64,000 nucleotides of DNA from Chimonanthus salicifolius (taxonomy: Eukaryota; Streptophyta; Magnoliopsida; Laurales; Calycanthaceae). The position numbers and the translations under genes are program-made. Shown here piece after piece: positions 25,201 through 37,220 of this stretch. Location of the stretch: assembly GCA_013350335.1 (NCBI GenBank), contig CM023533.1, positions 29,866,869 to 29,930,868 on the forward strand. Reading direction: 5' to 3'. Positions within the stretch are counted from its first letter, which is position 1. The number at the start of each line of letters is the position of its first letter. The notes under the pieces were generated by a model. It was not told the DNA's origin. It worked only from the letters and a program-made list of their open reading frames with translations, and searched no databases.

Positions 25201-28200
25201 CTTATTTGTGTGGCCCCTGATACAATGGTGTATTCACCATATGAACCCCAGTCTATTATCGTCAGGGTTCTCTTGGTAAAGGTTTACACTAATTGTCTCC
25301 CCACCAAACAACTCATTATAATCACTTTTTGGTGGTCGTGGAGTCCACTGGTCTGATTCATTTAGCTCTCCCAAACCAACTTGTGCCATTTAGTAGATGG
25401 CGTGCCTTGCATAGGTATCAAAAATGAATCCAAATATCTATGGTTGAAATGGAAAGTGGACATGGGGGTATGGTGATGAGGCTCATGAAATTTACCAAAT
25501 AAAAAAGATGACTTTCGATTTGTCCAAAAACCAAATCGATTTTTAACAGTGACACCACAGCCATTTTTAATTTCAGTAGTACAGGACTTGTACAGTTGAA
25601 ACTTTAGAGGATTCAGATTTATCAAAAATGAGTTTTGTTGAAGGCCTAAGTAGACGGCCCAGCCTGTGTACGTTTTCTCTTATATTTATTGGAGTTGTTG
25701 AAATGGCTAGATGAGATTAGTAGCTATGGTGGTGATGATGATGACAATGATACTACATTATTTAACACAGAGGTCAACATCAAGCATAATTTTCATGCAA
25801 CAGCCTGAGCCATTCATTAGAGGGAAAAGTGTGTGAAATGGAAGATAGAAGGATACCTAGAACGTGTTTAACAATGCAAAAAGTGGGACGAGGGAAAATG
25901 AGGAGAAAAGTAGCTGTAGCTTTTCATACTGGAAAAACCCTAGGAAGAAACTTGGTTCAATTAACACTTAGCAGCTGTCCATTTTTCACATTCAGAACCC
26001 TATGAATAGAGTGCACAGTGCTGCTAGTTTGCCGATAAGGCCTCTTACTTTGTGATGATGGCATCCATCTTTCATTGATTGAATCAAAAGATATCTCCAC
26101 AAAATTATCTGGCCAAGATATCATTACTCTTCAAGGTAATCTTCACCTATAGATAGAACACGTGCATAAACTTATGAGTAAAAATGAAGTAGAAATGACA
26201 TGTTGAGACTTTCATGTGCAAAGTACATGTTCTGTCAACAACAAATGTTATCTGTAATGATATCCTACATTTGTACCAAGAGCATCTTGTGGAGAGCACA
26301 TTTAATTCAACTATCATGATTGAGGAAAGGTGCACCTTATCATAAAAAAATGACAGGCCACTGGTGGATCTGCACCCATAGATTGCATGGGCTTCCCCTA
26401 CCCTCAACTCCTGATTTTGATGGATATCGCCCTGTAAGTTTGTTCAAATGGACCACTTTAAGTGTGCATTGAGTTTTTCCTGTCCAGAGAGAAACTATTT
26501 GCATTGAGGGATATATTTCTAGTCATTTTTTTTTTTCTCCAACCAGAAAGGATGGTTAATGAAGGACCTTGGAGTGTTGGTGAGGAGGGAGTGATGGGCC
26601 TTTTAGAATTCATCCTGTGTGTTTATTGGACAGCCTGTTGAATAACATTTGCATATTGGACAATTTAAAATCATGTAATTTCACTACTCCTAATGTTTGT
26701 TTCCTTTGCTAGAATAGTGAAGAATCCATTCATCATCTCCGTTTGCATTGTCTCTTTGTTTCCCCCATTTGGCCTTTTTTTTCCTTTCTTTTTGTTCTGT
26801 TTTGTGGGTCTTTCTCCTTTTAGAGTGTTCCTTGCTGGGTTGGGTTTAGAACCCTTCTCTAAGTATGGTTAATCTTTGTGGGAAATGGTACCTTCTACTA
26901 GAGCCTGGTTTGTTTAGGGAGAAAGGAATCAATGAGTCCATGAAGATATGCATCCTATTCCAAGAGCATTCTTGAGTGCATTAGACTGAACATCATCCAC
27001 TGGGCAATGGCTGGCATTACCTTTATGGTTCATTTGGTGGATCAATTCAATGGAAATTGCTCAAAGATCTCTTAAAGTGTTGTGATTCTGTAATGAGTTC
27101 ATTATATAAAATATGTTTTTCTCTTGCTTTGGATGAGTTTTGCCCCATTATCTCTTCCAGGGGAACTCAACGTTGTACATTCTTCTGTTTTCTTTTCAAT
27201 AAAATGTCCTATTATCTTACATGAGAGAGAGAGAGCAGAAAAACTAAGAGAAGGTTATGTTCTCTCATGTGACATGTAAATTTTTTCTTCAAAGATGAGA
27301 AAACTGGTGATATTTTTTTTTTTTTTTAATTGATCGGTAACAGTAGATTTGTACAAAAATATAGGGCAGAGGGGACTGGGGTACTGATTTTCAATGAGAT
27401 TGCATATCTATCATGAGCCAGGTCTCACATTGTTGGATGGGATGGATAGAGGACTTCATAGATGATATAATTCAAGGGGAAGTCTTCCATCTGATCAGCA
27501 TAACTTATGAGATGGGTCACAAAAGATCAACGACTTGTACCAATCAAATTTTCAAGGTCCAAAATTACGAAGCTAAAATGTTCAGATGATGCTTAAATTT
27601 TACCCCTCATTGTGATCTTCTACGTATCCCATCTGGAAATGTTTGGCCCTCTTACAAATTTTAATTATCAGCCTCCCTAAATAAGGAGACTAGAGGAGTC
27701 TCTAGAGATTTTGAAAAATATACCAAGTACAAAAAAGTACAACCTACTGTACAGTATAACAGGCATAATGTGTCTGAAGAGCTCTAATTAATGGCAAATG
27801 CATAAATCATGAAAACAGCACAATGTAGGGAAACACATTTTCCATCCCTTGAGAGCGAAGTCAAAAAGCATATGTCGTCTTAACTCAAGATGGAACCTTT
27901 CATGCAGGTGGATGCCATTCGATCTGCCTTAAATGCAATGGGCTTCAAGGATATGGAGATTGTTGTTGCAGAGACAGGCTGGCCATACAATGGGGATAGC
28001 AATGAAGTTGGTGCTAGTATTGAGAATGCAAAAGCATACAATGGTAATTTGATTTCACACTTGAGGTCCATGGTTGGGACACCATTGATGCCTGGAAAAT
28101 CAGTTGATACGTACCTTTTTGCACTCTATGATGAGGATTTGAAGCCTGGGCCAACCTCTGAACGGTCTTTTGGACTTTTCAAGTCTGATCTCACCATGAC

Positions 28201-29836
28201 TTATGATATTGGTCTCTCCAAGAGTAGTCAGGTACATAAGAAAACAAACTAACAATGTTGTTCTTCACTACCATTCTTATTTTGTGCGCATTCTTTGATC
28301 ATTGTGCTACCATGATGGCTCCCAGTGAGTAGTGGTTGAATTGCTGGTTCAACTCAAATGACCTTATACCTGCAAGAAATGTTTGGATACCACAACTGGA
28401 ATTATGAAACCACATGATATTATTTAAGTGTATAAATATGTGTTTCAATGTGTGGCACCACCAACATTCCATTACATGGTATATATGCATTTTTTCAATA
28501 ATCATTATCACGATAACCATTTATCAGATCTATCTTGGATTGACATTCATAATTATTTTGACAAAAGTTCCATGGGCTTGAACCAACCTTGTGGGCTATG
28601 GCTGTAGCACTTGCCAACTGTGCTACAAGCTCTTATTGTTTGTTCAATGATGAGAACTTACACTTCTAAAGAAACATAAACATATGTTGCGAAGCATATC
28701 CATAGTCAACCAAGAATTGCAAGCTAGAATTATTTATGTAACATTAACAAAGCCTAATTACATTTACGAACTTAACTGAAGCAATGTGATATTCATGAAA
28801 TTCAACAAACAATCAATGCGAAATGCATCTTGTTGACCTAGTATATCAATTGCTCTATTCACTTCCCTAATGACCCTCATAAAGGATGCACACATCAAGG
28901 AGAATTGTGATATTAGAGAAAGAGGACTCATTGGAAGAACCCATAATTTTGTACATGGTTACCATCAATTCCTCCCAGCATTCATATCAAGAACTTACCA
29001 ATGTCTTTTTCTGTCATTGTTTTGATCATGTGAGTGGGCTGAGATGGAAATCTCTGTTCTTTGGATCTCAGGGGACTCCTGCGAATCCTTCACCACAGCC
29101 AAGTAAAAAGACAGGTTGGTGTCTCCCAAAATCTGGCATGTCTGATGCTCAATTACAGACAAATCTTGATTATGCCTGCGGCCAAGGCATTGACTGCAGC
29201 CCGATCCAACCAGGCGGTGCTTGCTACATGCCAAACACAGTAGCATCCCACGCTGCCTATGCTATGAATCTCCTCTACCAGAATGCAGGGCGGAACCCAT
29301 GGAACTGTGATTTCGTGCAAACGGCGACAGTCACATCAACAAACCCTAGTATGTCCAGATGCTTTATCTTTATCTTTATCCTCTTTTTTTCAAAATTTTG
29401 TTGAAATCTTATGGGTGTGCTTAAATCCAATGGTTATACTCCCTTTGTTCCATTTTAATTGTTTCATTTGAAAAAATTATATTTTTTAAGAAAGTTTCTA
29501 TATAAGACTAGCACTCCATGTGATCTCATTTATTTTTAACACACTTTATACTATTCCTATATAAATGAGACAATTTCAAAATCGATATAAGACAACTAAT
29601 TTGGTACAGAGGGAGTATTGCTTTGCAAAATGCTTTATGGATGTAACACGATTTTGGAGTCTTGTTTTCTCATCACTTTTAACTGATGGAGATGTTAGTG
29701 TTATTGCACATATGCAAAACAGCGACAAGTATCCAGTTCCATAAATTCATAAAAGTCTCTCATTTCTTCCTACTCTAATGTCCTCTCTCTCTGTTGCCTT
29801 GCAGGTTATGGTCCATGTGTCTACCCTGGAAGTTAG
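19295..29836 (+). CDS. Glucan endo-1,3-beta-glucosidase, GH17 with C-terminal X8 domain
   Basis: The family hydrolyses or remodels beta-1,3-glucan (callose) in the cell wall or at plasmodesmata. Five exons join in frame: 19295-19373, 23149-23813, 27908-28231, 29072-29348 and 29805-29836, giving 458 residues. Residues 1-26 form a signal peptide (hydrophobic VFLVFFTL core). The mature GH17 domain opens with IGVNYGQVADNLP. The acid/base glutamate is E125 in TVGNEV and the nucleophile is E270 in VAETGWP. The X8 (CBM43) domain is in exon 4, with WCLP, a six-cysteine pattern and the FVQTATVTSTNPS end. The protein stops at YGPCVYPGS, with no hydrophobic tail for a GPI anchor, so I expect a secreted, unanchored enzyme. 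Introns 1 (3775 bp) and 2 (4094 bp) are long and contain a SINE and MITEs. A poly(A) signal AATAAA lies at 30043. Family assignment is firm; the exact substrate and isoform are not. Confidence 0.95.
20461..20625. repeat. Fragment of the TATCGGCCGATAT repeat family in GH17 intron 1
   Basis: The stretch holds 'tatcgccgacaacgtatc', 'tgtatcggctgaaatg' and 'gaccgatacatatcggc', the same palindromic words as the elements at 15.4, 30.9, 46.9 and 50.7 kb. No terminal repeats are left, so it is a decayed or partial copy. Confidence 0.4.
21031..21219 (+). repeat. SINE copy in GH17 intron 1
   Basis: It begins 'aatgggttgaagtgatgacc', has 'gagtttgatttcgactcaac' in the B-box position, then 'gatgtggatagagaagctt' and 'gatgttcttaaaggcct', and ends in eight A. 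It lies in the sense orientation relative to the gene and directly next to a MITE. Confidence 0.55.
21221..21600. mobile_element. MITE with internal short repeats, GH17 intron 1
   Basis: The left end 'gatcctcccacggacatttt' mirrors the right end, whose reverse complement is 'gcgatcctcacacgggtatt', with further matches inward ('ttttaccc' and 'aagggtaaa'). The interior repeats a 'gttcatgaattttgacgagccgatttgc' type word four or five times. It belongs to the same family as 32408-32582, 41294-41459 and 45880-46199. Confidence 0.65.
24006..24497. mobile_element. hAT-like nonautonomous element in GH17 intron 2
   Basis: The left end reads TGAGGGTGTTATC and the right end, in reverse complement, TAAGGGTGTTCAT. 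Subterminal words 'gggctcgagcc' and 'gctcgagccc' face each other. The ends have the hAT form, but the 8 bp flanks do not match, so the assignment is tentative. Confidence 0.5.
24498..27907. other. Remainder of GH17 intron 2
   Basis: I see no exon, transposase or strong repeat in these 3.4 kb. The composition is milder than the intergenic AT-rich DNA. Short open frames here have no recognisable features. The length of the intron is remarkable only because its cause, beyond the MITE at its 5' side, is not visible. Confidence 0.4.
28550..28640 (-). repeat. tRNA-derived SINE head in GH17 intron 3
   Basis: On the minus strand the sequence reads GCTTGTAGCACAGTTGGCAA (A-box TAGCACAGTTGG) and then GGTTGGTTCAAGCCCATGG (B-box GGTTCAAGCCC) at tRNA-like spacing. 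The acceptor stem does not pair, so it is a SINE and not a tRNA gene. Confidence 0.55.
29439..29615. mobile_element. Stowaway-type MITE in GH17 intron 4
   Basis: The element starts CTCCCTTTGTTCCATTTTAA and ends CAGAGGGAG, with TA on both sides (29437-29438 and 29616-29617). These are the terminal repeat and TA target duplication of plant Tc1/Mariner (Stowaway) MITEs. Its 177 bp length and lack of coding content fit. Confidence 0.9.
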
Positions 29837-30042
29837 ACGAAAGGCAAAAGAACTCTGGCATTGGAGTACAAAGGTGAATTAATTAATAGTGGTGGGTAGT
29901 TGTTTATGCATCTGTGTATAATAATCTCTTCATCTGTTAAGAAGTGTGGAGGATAAAAGCGCCTGTTAGCTATCTCCCTTTTCCTTTTCTTTCCCCTTCT
30001 TTTGTCTACAGAGAATTAGTCTTCCTGTTGTTGGATCAGCCA

Positions 30043-30048
30043 AATAAA
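30043..30048 (+). terminator. Putative poly(A) signal of the GH17 gene
   Basis: A canonical AATAAA hexamer sits 207 bases after the stop codon, following T-rich and TTGT-type sequence of the kind found upstream of plant cleavage sites. No transcript data are available to confirm it. Confidence 0.45.
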
Positions 30049-30943
30049 TGAATATTCGGATCTATTTAGAATATATTTTTTAGACATATATTTATTAAAT
30101 TTGTGGTTGAAATTCTTTTTGATATAAGCGGCCCAATATGAAAATAATGATATGCTTAAAAAATTTAGAAATATTCAAGTCATTGTGTAGTACCAAAATT
30201 TTGGCTTAAATGGGTGAATTGAAGTTTCCAATAAAAGTGGCGAAATTTTAATCCCTTTAAAAGAATTTAGTCTTTTTTTTATATTTTTAGTTACTTATTA
30301 GTTGAAGCCCGATATATCAACTTGAAACGGCTGATAAATCAAAATTTTGATTGAAATTTTTTAATTCCCTAAGGAACTGAAAATATCGTTGTTAACAAAA
30401 ATAGAATCTTAGCTTGTCACACCACATACAATCTAAGTCGATCATTTGAACCATAAGTTCAACATAATATGAGTGTGGAAAAAAAACGTTTGAGCAAGTA
30501 ATCCGTTGTAACTTCGAACGCAGTCAAATTTGAAATTTTATTTAGTATCTTCAGTGCATTGGTTATTATAAGAGACAATCAGCCGCCCAACTAGTGTTTA
30601 GGGCATTAGATCAAACACCCAGTTACAGGGTCTATCAAATAAAGTCAGGTTGTCATAGATGTGTCAGAAAGGTCATTTCTTGAATATATGGGCCAACAAA
30701 AATCAACTTAACTTAATTAATCAAACAACATCTTTTAAAGACGGTAAAGTTTAATATATTTAAATTATTTTTCAATCTTTAAAATTTATGATTTTTAAAA
30801 ATATGAAAAAGAAGAAGAAAGAAAGACATTTCCACATTTAATACTACTCTATTTGATGAGTTCTATGCCTAGGTGTTCAGTGTACTCCACTGTGGGTGAT
30901 CATTTCACTTGATATTATCCTTGATTCTAGAAAATTGATAAAG
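30049..30943. other. Intergenic, nothing recognised
   Basis: AT-rich sequence between the glucanase 3' end and the next transposon. I see no gene or structured repeat. Confidence 0.4.
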
Positions 30944-31189
30944 AAGTGGGTCTGTATAATCTCAGCTGATACGTATCGGCTGAGATATGTCGATCTATAA
31001 AATCTTGATATCTCGGCCGATATGATATGTATCGGCTGAGATTACTTTTATCAGCCGATATCTGATATAAACATATCACTGGTATCGGTGGATAAAGGTC
31101 ATCTTTTTTTTTTTAAAAAAAAAAAAAAAGAGGTGGAGAGAGAAAGTTATTGGTCGAAATATCAGCCGATAATGAGATTTCCACCCTTG
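30944..31189. mobile_element. TATCGGCCGATAT-family element
   Basis: The interior carries 'gatacgtatcggctgag', 'tctcggccgatatgat' and 'tatcagccgatatctg', then a T/A run and a further 'atatcagccgat'. The right end, in reverse complement, is CAAGGGTGGAAATC, which has hAT form. The left end is degraded (aagtgggtctg) and the 8 bp flanks agree at only 5 of 8 positions. The family assignment is good but the borders are uncertain. Confidence 0.55.
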
Positions 31190-31694
31190 TTACGAAGGAC
31201 CCTACAAAAGTGTTAGAAGTTTATCCCCAGATGAAAGAAACCAGTCATTTTGATTTCATTTCATTTAATTTCATGTTATGATCAGCTAATTCTGATGTGG
31301 ACATCCTCGCCAAAGCCAGATGGTAATGTTCTTAAATTGTAGCGTCTCTCTCTCTTTCTCATGAATTCCTTTTCAGGTGCATATGTGACCATGAGAAAGA
31401 GAAACTTACGGCCATCAATGCATCAATTTCCCATTCTTGGCTAAGGGAAAAATCATGATTATCTAATACAGTGTCTTTTGAAAGTTTTCTACTTCCTGAT
31501 TTTTAAGTATTTACTTATATCTCTTGAACTTATATCCAATATAACTATCATTATGCACCCCTCTCCTCCTCTCTTTCTCATATTATTACAGGCTTGCCCC
31601 TTGAAATTTGACTTGTTCTAACAGGTTCTCAGACTGTAAATAATTCTATTTACAACTTTGTTTTGGGTGTTTTTTAAATTCTAATTTTTGTTCC

Positions 31695-31832
31695 TTTGGC
31701 GATCAGGATGCTGTTCAGTATAAGTAGAGAGGCACCAAAAGCGGTCATAGAGCTTGAAAATTATGGATTGCCTTTTGTCCAAACTGAAGAAGGGATGCAT
31801 TTGGTGGTCCAAGCCTCAATTTTGTAAAAGGT
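31695..31832 (+). pseudogene. SDH1: Exon fragment of succinate dehydrogenase flavoprotein subunit
   Basis: SDH1 is the FAD-carrying catalytic subunit of mitochondrial complex II, encoded in the nucleus. The fragment reads GDQDAVQY, then after a small deletion REAPKAVIELENYGLPF, then TEEG; further on, in another frame, bases equivalent to AFGGQSLDFGKG can still be followed. At least two indels break the frame: one at 'cagtataagtagagagg', where two bases are lost, and one after 'gaagaaggg', where about fourteen are missing. It covers about 46 codons of a protein of more than 600 residues, with no neighbouring exons, so it is a dead copy of one exon region. The T-rich sequence before it looks like an intron end, which suggests a copied genomic piece and not a retrocopy. 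Confidence 0.8.
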
Positions 31833-32407
31833 TTAGATATTCAACCATTATTTTTAATGGTGGTTGCCAAAATATTAATGTTATTTATTTCCTTATTATT
31901 ATAAGTCAATATTTTATTTATTGGGGTTAGCTTAATGAGCTGTTCTTCACTTCTTCTCCAATTCACTTCTTAATGTTTTTTTTTTTTTTTTCATTTTCAT
32001 TTGACCTTTTATTTTAAATATGAAATGAAGAGAAAAATGGAAAAAAAATTATGACGATATCACTAGTTCTCCATCAATGATAAAATTGTTTGACAAAATG
32101 AATACTTCTTCTGCCTTGCTCTCTTAGATGAAGTGTTTCCATCTACAAAAGCTTCATTGTCATTTTGACAAAGAAGGGCAAAGAGTAAGACAGCACCAAT
32201 GGCTTTCTTGTCTTGAAATACTACTGCCACTCACTCAATCATGTCCTTTGTAATGATCCCTTGAAAGACTCATTAGGAAATCTGCCAGCCTCAGCCATGA
32301 AAATTTCTTCCCTAACGTGCACTCTGTTGACAGTCCAATGAATGTTGGACACGTGTTTCAAATATGAGAAGCAAAACCACTCGATTTAGTTTATTCAATA
32401 AAAGCGA
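31833..32407. other. Intergenic, nothing recognised
   Basis: No further SDH1 exon, no other gene and no strong repeat is visible. Confidence 0.4.
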
Positions 32408-32582
32408 GCACATCTTGTGTAACTCGACACGGATTATATTATATTGCTCATTTTATCTTTTGAATTGACTCGCTTAAATTTTTTAGTGTAAGTGATTCGA
32501 AGGATTCGTCGAACCAATTCGAAGGACAAAATAGATAATAAAGTAAAACTTGTATCGAATTGCACAAATATTTGTGAGAGTA
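32408..32582. mobile_element. MITE of the TTTTGTGTAACTCGACA family, diverged
   Basis: The left end 'catcttgtgtaactcgacac' and the right end 'gtatcgaattgcacaaatat' are inverted relative to each other. Inside, 'cattttatcttttgaattga' faces 'caattcgaaggacaaaatag'. The layout matches the nearly perfect copy at 41294-41459, with more substitutions. Confidence 0.6.
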
Positions 32583-35170
32583 TCACTAGCCTTCGATAAA
32601 TCAAGAGTTCAACATCTCACCAATTCACCCTTTGAAAATGTTCCACGCAACCTGTGAAGCAAAACGACTGCATGTTAAATATTTTTTTTATGGATAGTAA
32701 TCTCAATTTATGATGTATGCTTTCTATTAAATATTCAATTATATATTTTGACTAAAATAAATTTTATTGATAAAATTTCTAAAATTTGATTGTAAGTTTT
32801 TTTTTTTAAATACAATTAATCAATTCTTATGTTTCAAGCGGTAAGGGAACGGTCCCACGTGGAATCTATTTTATATTAAATAAACTCACAAAATTGATTT
32901 TTATTTTAAAAACATAATTTAATCATTTATAATTGTTATTTGATGTATTCTTAGTGTTGGATTAATCATGATGGATGGTGTTAAGTCACACGTATCATAA
33001 ATTGCTCTTACAGTAAGAAATTTATGTAAGACCACATATATAATCATGGGGTTAGATGGGTTTAGATCTATGTGTATACATAAAAGCCTATAAAAATTAG
33101 TTTAATTAAGGAATTCTAGTCATGACTTTGAAATAGCGGAAAATTAATGATAATTAGGAGTACAATTTTATCAAATTCAATTCAATGGCTAGAGTTATTC
33201 AATCGAACTAATTTTTCATAAGTATTCTTTCAAATTCACTCAACCTTATTATGGTCACATGTGAGCTCCACATAAGAGCTCCTATATCGTAGGAGCACGT
33301 TACGGAATGTTCGGCTAATCATTTTCCCAAATATGATAATAAAAATATTTATATAACAATTTATTTTTAATCTTAAAAATAAAGGTTAACATGATCATTC
33401 CATTTTTAACTATATAATAATCTCTGTATTTGTATAACATTTTTTTTTATCTTACAATAAAGTCATCTACGTAACATGTCCTATCAGAATATCTGAAATT
33501 TTTAGTTCTCACAATCAGTATAAATAATTATAAATTTAGTAATATTTCTTTATTTTAATTAATACATTTATTTGTTAATCTAATGAATTTGTTGAATCGC
33601 ACGCCTTTGCTATGTATAATATAACACATTCAAAATTTAATATGTGATATGTTTATAAAATTGCTTCTACCGCTTAATTCAATTGCCACAGTACTTGTAA
33701 GTTGTAACTCGAGGGCAAACTTGGCATTAGAGAAAAGTGCATGGGAAAGAGAGTCTGAAAGCATTCATTCTTAACTGATTTTGACTAAAAGTCAGTGACA
33801 TCATCTACCAAATGGCAGGCTTTTATTGGACAGTCTAGTTCCTTTTCGCTGAGCCTCCTTAGCCTAGCACTAGTCGCCCCGCCTTTTCCACAGTGAAAAT
33901 GCTGAGTAGGATTTGCCTTGAAGCAGACGACAACTACGTGTGCCTGCAACTTTCTTTCAAGACTAGACCAGACCACACCTGACTAAGGAAGATGACAAAG
34001 CAGGCAAGATTGAGTCAGAGCGTCAGACATTATTTGTTATAAAAGCATTGGTGTTGAGCCTAATTTCTCTTGAGGTTAGATGACATGAGGTTTGTTAGTA
34101 TGAAATTAACCTAGTGTCTAACGTGAGATTGAGGTATCCATTTAAAAAATTAAATCTATTAGTATCTAATCATTTTTCTTAATTTGATGTTTATATTTTA
34201 AGTTAGACCTCAAGAAACACATAAGAGTAATGGAAACAAATTTCCTACTAACTGTTTTATAATACTGTATAAAGCTATAAACAATAAAAAAAAAATTAGA
34301 TGTTTTAAAATCCTTCTTTTGAAAATGTCAAAGATATTTTTCTTTTGAAAACTTTTCTACTAAGTACTAACTAAAGGTATCCCAGGTTAGAAAAATGCAT
34401 TAAAGGATCGTGAGTACTCTTTTTTTAATAAATGAAAATTCATCAATCTCATTTTATAATAATTATACATAAAATTTTAGATCTATGACACCACTCATAA
34501 AATTATAGATTAGATTAGACGTTCAATGAATTTGAAGATTAGATCTCTTACATAAAATGAAAATATTTAACTACTTAAATAAATAAAGTAACGAGTAAAA
34601 TGTAAATACAAGGATGGTAGATACTTGACTCGTGAATGAGATGTGTCATTTAAGTACTAAAAGGAGGCCCTTCAGTTTTAATTTTGGCCCTCGCTTCATA
34701 CTTGAGAGCCCGCGTAGACCGAGTCTGAGTATGATCGGTCCGAGTCCGAGTCCGTCTTTCACTGAATTAAAATAATAAAACTCGATTAGATCGGAAAAGG
34801 ACCAAGTTCAACTCGTCTTCGGCTCTGATCTGATTTTGTACTGTAGGGTGAGCAGAAATGACGGGCGGGAAAGAGGCGTGGCGTGGTGTGTGATAAAATT
34901 GGTGGGTGATTGCTTGTCTTCCACACAGCCAGCCTTGCTTTTCATGTCAGTACTTGCACTGCTTAAGGTGTCGTAATGCATCATCTGACGCAACAAACCA
35001 TTTACGATTTGTTTTTTTTTTTTCCTACACACTGACTGAAACCAGTAGCTGTTGTCGACCTAACCTTGTGGAACCTCAACAGCAGCCGGCCACCCGAGCC
35101 ACTTGTGTGAAATATGGGTCCCTCCCCAAAATAGTTCCAGTGAGCCTCGCAACAGGTTGGGTTTAGATTT
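32583..35170. other. Intergenic, one weak foldback
   Basis: At 34058-34235 'tctcttgaggttaga' faces 'gttagacctcaagaaa' as a weak inverted repeat of about 175 bp, possibly an old MITE. The 34670-35160 part is richer in GC with many 'gagtccgag'-like words, but I find no exon or promoter that I can defend. The open frames at 33785-33976 and 34808-35166 have no recognisable domain. Confidence 0.35.
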
Positions 35171-36120
35171 AGGCAGCAACGCGATTTTTAGCCTCTGTAC
35201 ACTTTATTTTAAATTTTAGATTATTTTATGTTCAGTCCATTTGTCAGATTATTTGAATGATTCAGTTATCTGAAAGAATAGATTATATAAAAAATGGATT
35301 CCTTCAGATAATTCTACTACACAATCGAATCGTTGATCACTTACTATTCTTCGAATGAATGGGTAGAATAGTGTCCTTTGAATGAAGCGCACAATATAAA
35401 TTTCATTCATCTATGTTATAGTGATGCATAGGTATATTATTTAAATAATAGAATCTCCTTTAAAATTTTAAAGTTATTTTTTAAACACTGTGTATTTCTA
35501 AAATTTCTCAAATTTAATATTCAGGACTAATTACGATAACCTAATAAAAATACTATAAGACTTTAAGCCTTTTGACACTCCTAAATATATTTTCGGCACA
35601 GTCAAAGGATACTCTTATTTGTAAAATACTGTGTTTTAAGCATTTGGGAGTGTCAAAAGACCTTGAATTCTTAAAGTATTTTTATCAGGCTATCTTAATT
35701 AGTTTAGATATTCAATTTGAGAAATTTTGGAAATACACAGTGCTTAAAAAATAACTTTAAAGTTTTAAAGGAGATTTTATTATTTAAATAATGCATTATG
35801 CATTACTGTAGCATCAGGCAGATCATCCGGACGAATGGAATTTACACTTTGCGGTTCATTCGAACGACACTGTTCTATCCATTCGTTCGAAGGATACTAC
35901 GTGATCCTTTGAACGATTCGACTGTGTAGTCGAATTGTCTGAAGGAACCCATTTTCACTGATGTGTTCCTTCAGATGACTGAATCATTCGAATGGTCTGA
36001 AAAATGAACTGAAGGGTCATTCGAATGATAAAATGTAGGAGGGTAAAATTGTAATTTTATCTGAAAATTTAAAATCGGATGTATAGAGGCAGAAAAGTCA
36101 GGTGTCTACATGTGCTGCCT
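35171..36120. mobile_element. 950 bp nested palindromic element
   Basis: The element begins AGGCAGCAACGCG and ends with the reverse complement of AGGCAGCACATGTAG. It is flanked by AGATTT on both sides (35165-35170 and 36121-36126), a probable target duplication. The outer arms carry 'gattcagt', 'cttcagataattc' and 'cattcgaatga' words in inverted order. The middle (about 35440-35790) is a second long inverted repeat whose arms include 'ttaaagttattttttaaaca', 'aaatttctcaaattt' and 'ttttgacactcctaaatat'. No coding content. The superfamily is uncertain. Confidence 0.75.
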
Positions 36121-36730
36121 AGATTTATTCTTTATTTAGATCTATTTTGAATTTGATTTGGATTGGATTCAAATCAAATTTATTTACATATCTAATTGAA
36201 GATATTTTCTTAGAAATACACACCAAAACTAGTATTCAAATAGATGTAAACTTCATATAATCCGATATGTTTTACATTGGACACTATAATAGTTAGGTCG
36301 GTCGGATTGATCAATTTATAGTCAGGTTCAAATCGAGTCTACCCATTATAAATAAGTTTGGATTAAATTGAGTTATTTATAAAAGATGATCGACTTAGGT
36401 AAAGTTAAGTGATATATCAATTAAATTTTGCCAAATCTATCCATCAGAAATGTCATTATAGGGTTTGTAATACATGAATTTTATGAGTGAAAATTTGTCA
36501 GAACTTTCACTTCATATTGTTACTCAAGTGATATGTATGCAATTTGCACAAGTGATGATGGTATAAAAATCATTATAAATAATTTTTTCTCCATTTTATA
36601 GTTTTTTTACAAAAAAAAATTATTTTTGGCAAGAGGTGGGTAGCTGAGAGATTAGATATTCTTTTAATTAACCAGTGTATCAATGATTTTACACAAATTT
36701 CTTTGCAATTAAATTCATAATAATTCTATT
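36121..36730. other. Intergenic, nothing recognised
   Basis: No gene or clear repeat can be supported here. Confidence 0.4.
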
Positions 36731-36929
36731 TAAGCTGTGTTTAGGTGAGGGATAAATTTACAGAGGTTATCTTTGACAAACGATTACCCTTATGAATATT
36801 TTTTGTTACATAAGGAATTTTAAATATGAGATTGGATGGAAAAAATTTAGACTTTTTACTCTTTCCCTTTTCATTATCAAAAGGGATAAACGAGTTATCC
36901 CCATTACCTGCGAAACAAACACAATCTTA
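36731..36929 (+). mobile_element. MITE (GCTGTGTTTAGG family)
   Basis: It begins TAAGCTGTGTTTAGGTGAGG and ends 'aaacaaacacaatctta', an imperfect terminal inverted repeat. The internal 'ggataaatttacagaggtta' and 'cttatgaatattttt' recur, inverted, at 48899-49106, so the two are copies of one family. There is no coding content. Confidence 0.6.
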
Positions 36930-37220
36930 GATTTTATCAAATGTGTTTTATCTGTCTAAGAAAAATCACTCAAGAAGAAACACACTTACCTTTCAACTGT
37001 CATTCTATCAGAAAGTTAGTCAAGAAACCTAGAATGACTTAATTAAATAAAGCACTTAAAATTATGAAGTACTTGAATTTTGAAAGACAACTTCTCTCCT
37101 CATCAGATTATTACAATTATCCAAATGCCATCTGCCACCCTTTTATGTTCATACATGATCAATTATATAAACTCGCGAGTCAGGTTAACCTGACTGCACG
37201 GTAGGAAAAGTTATATTATA

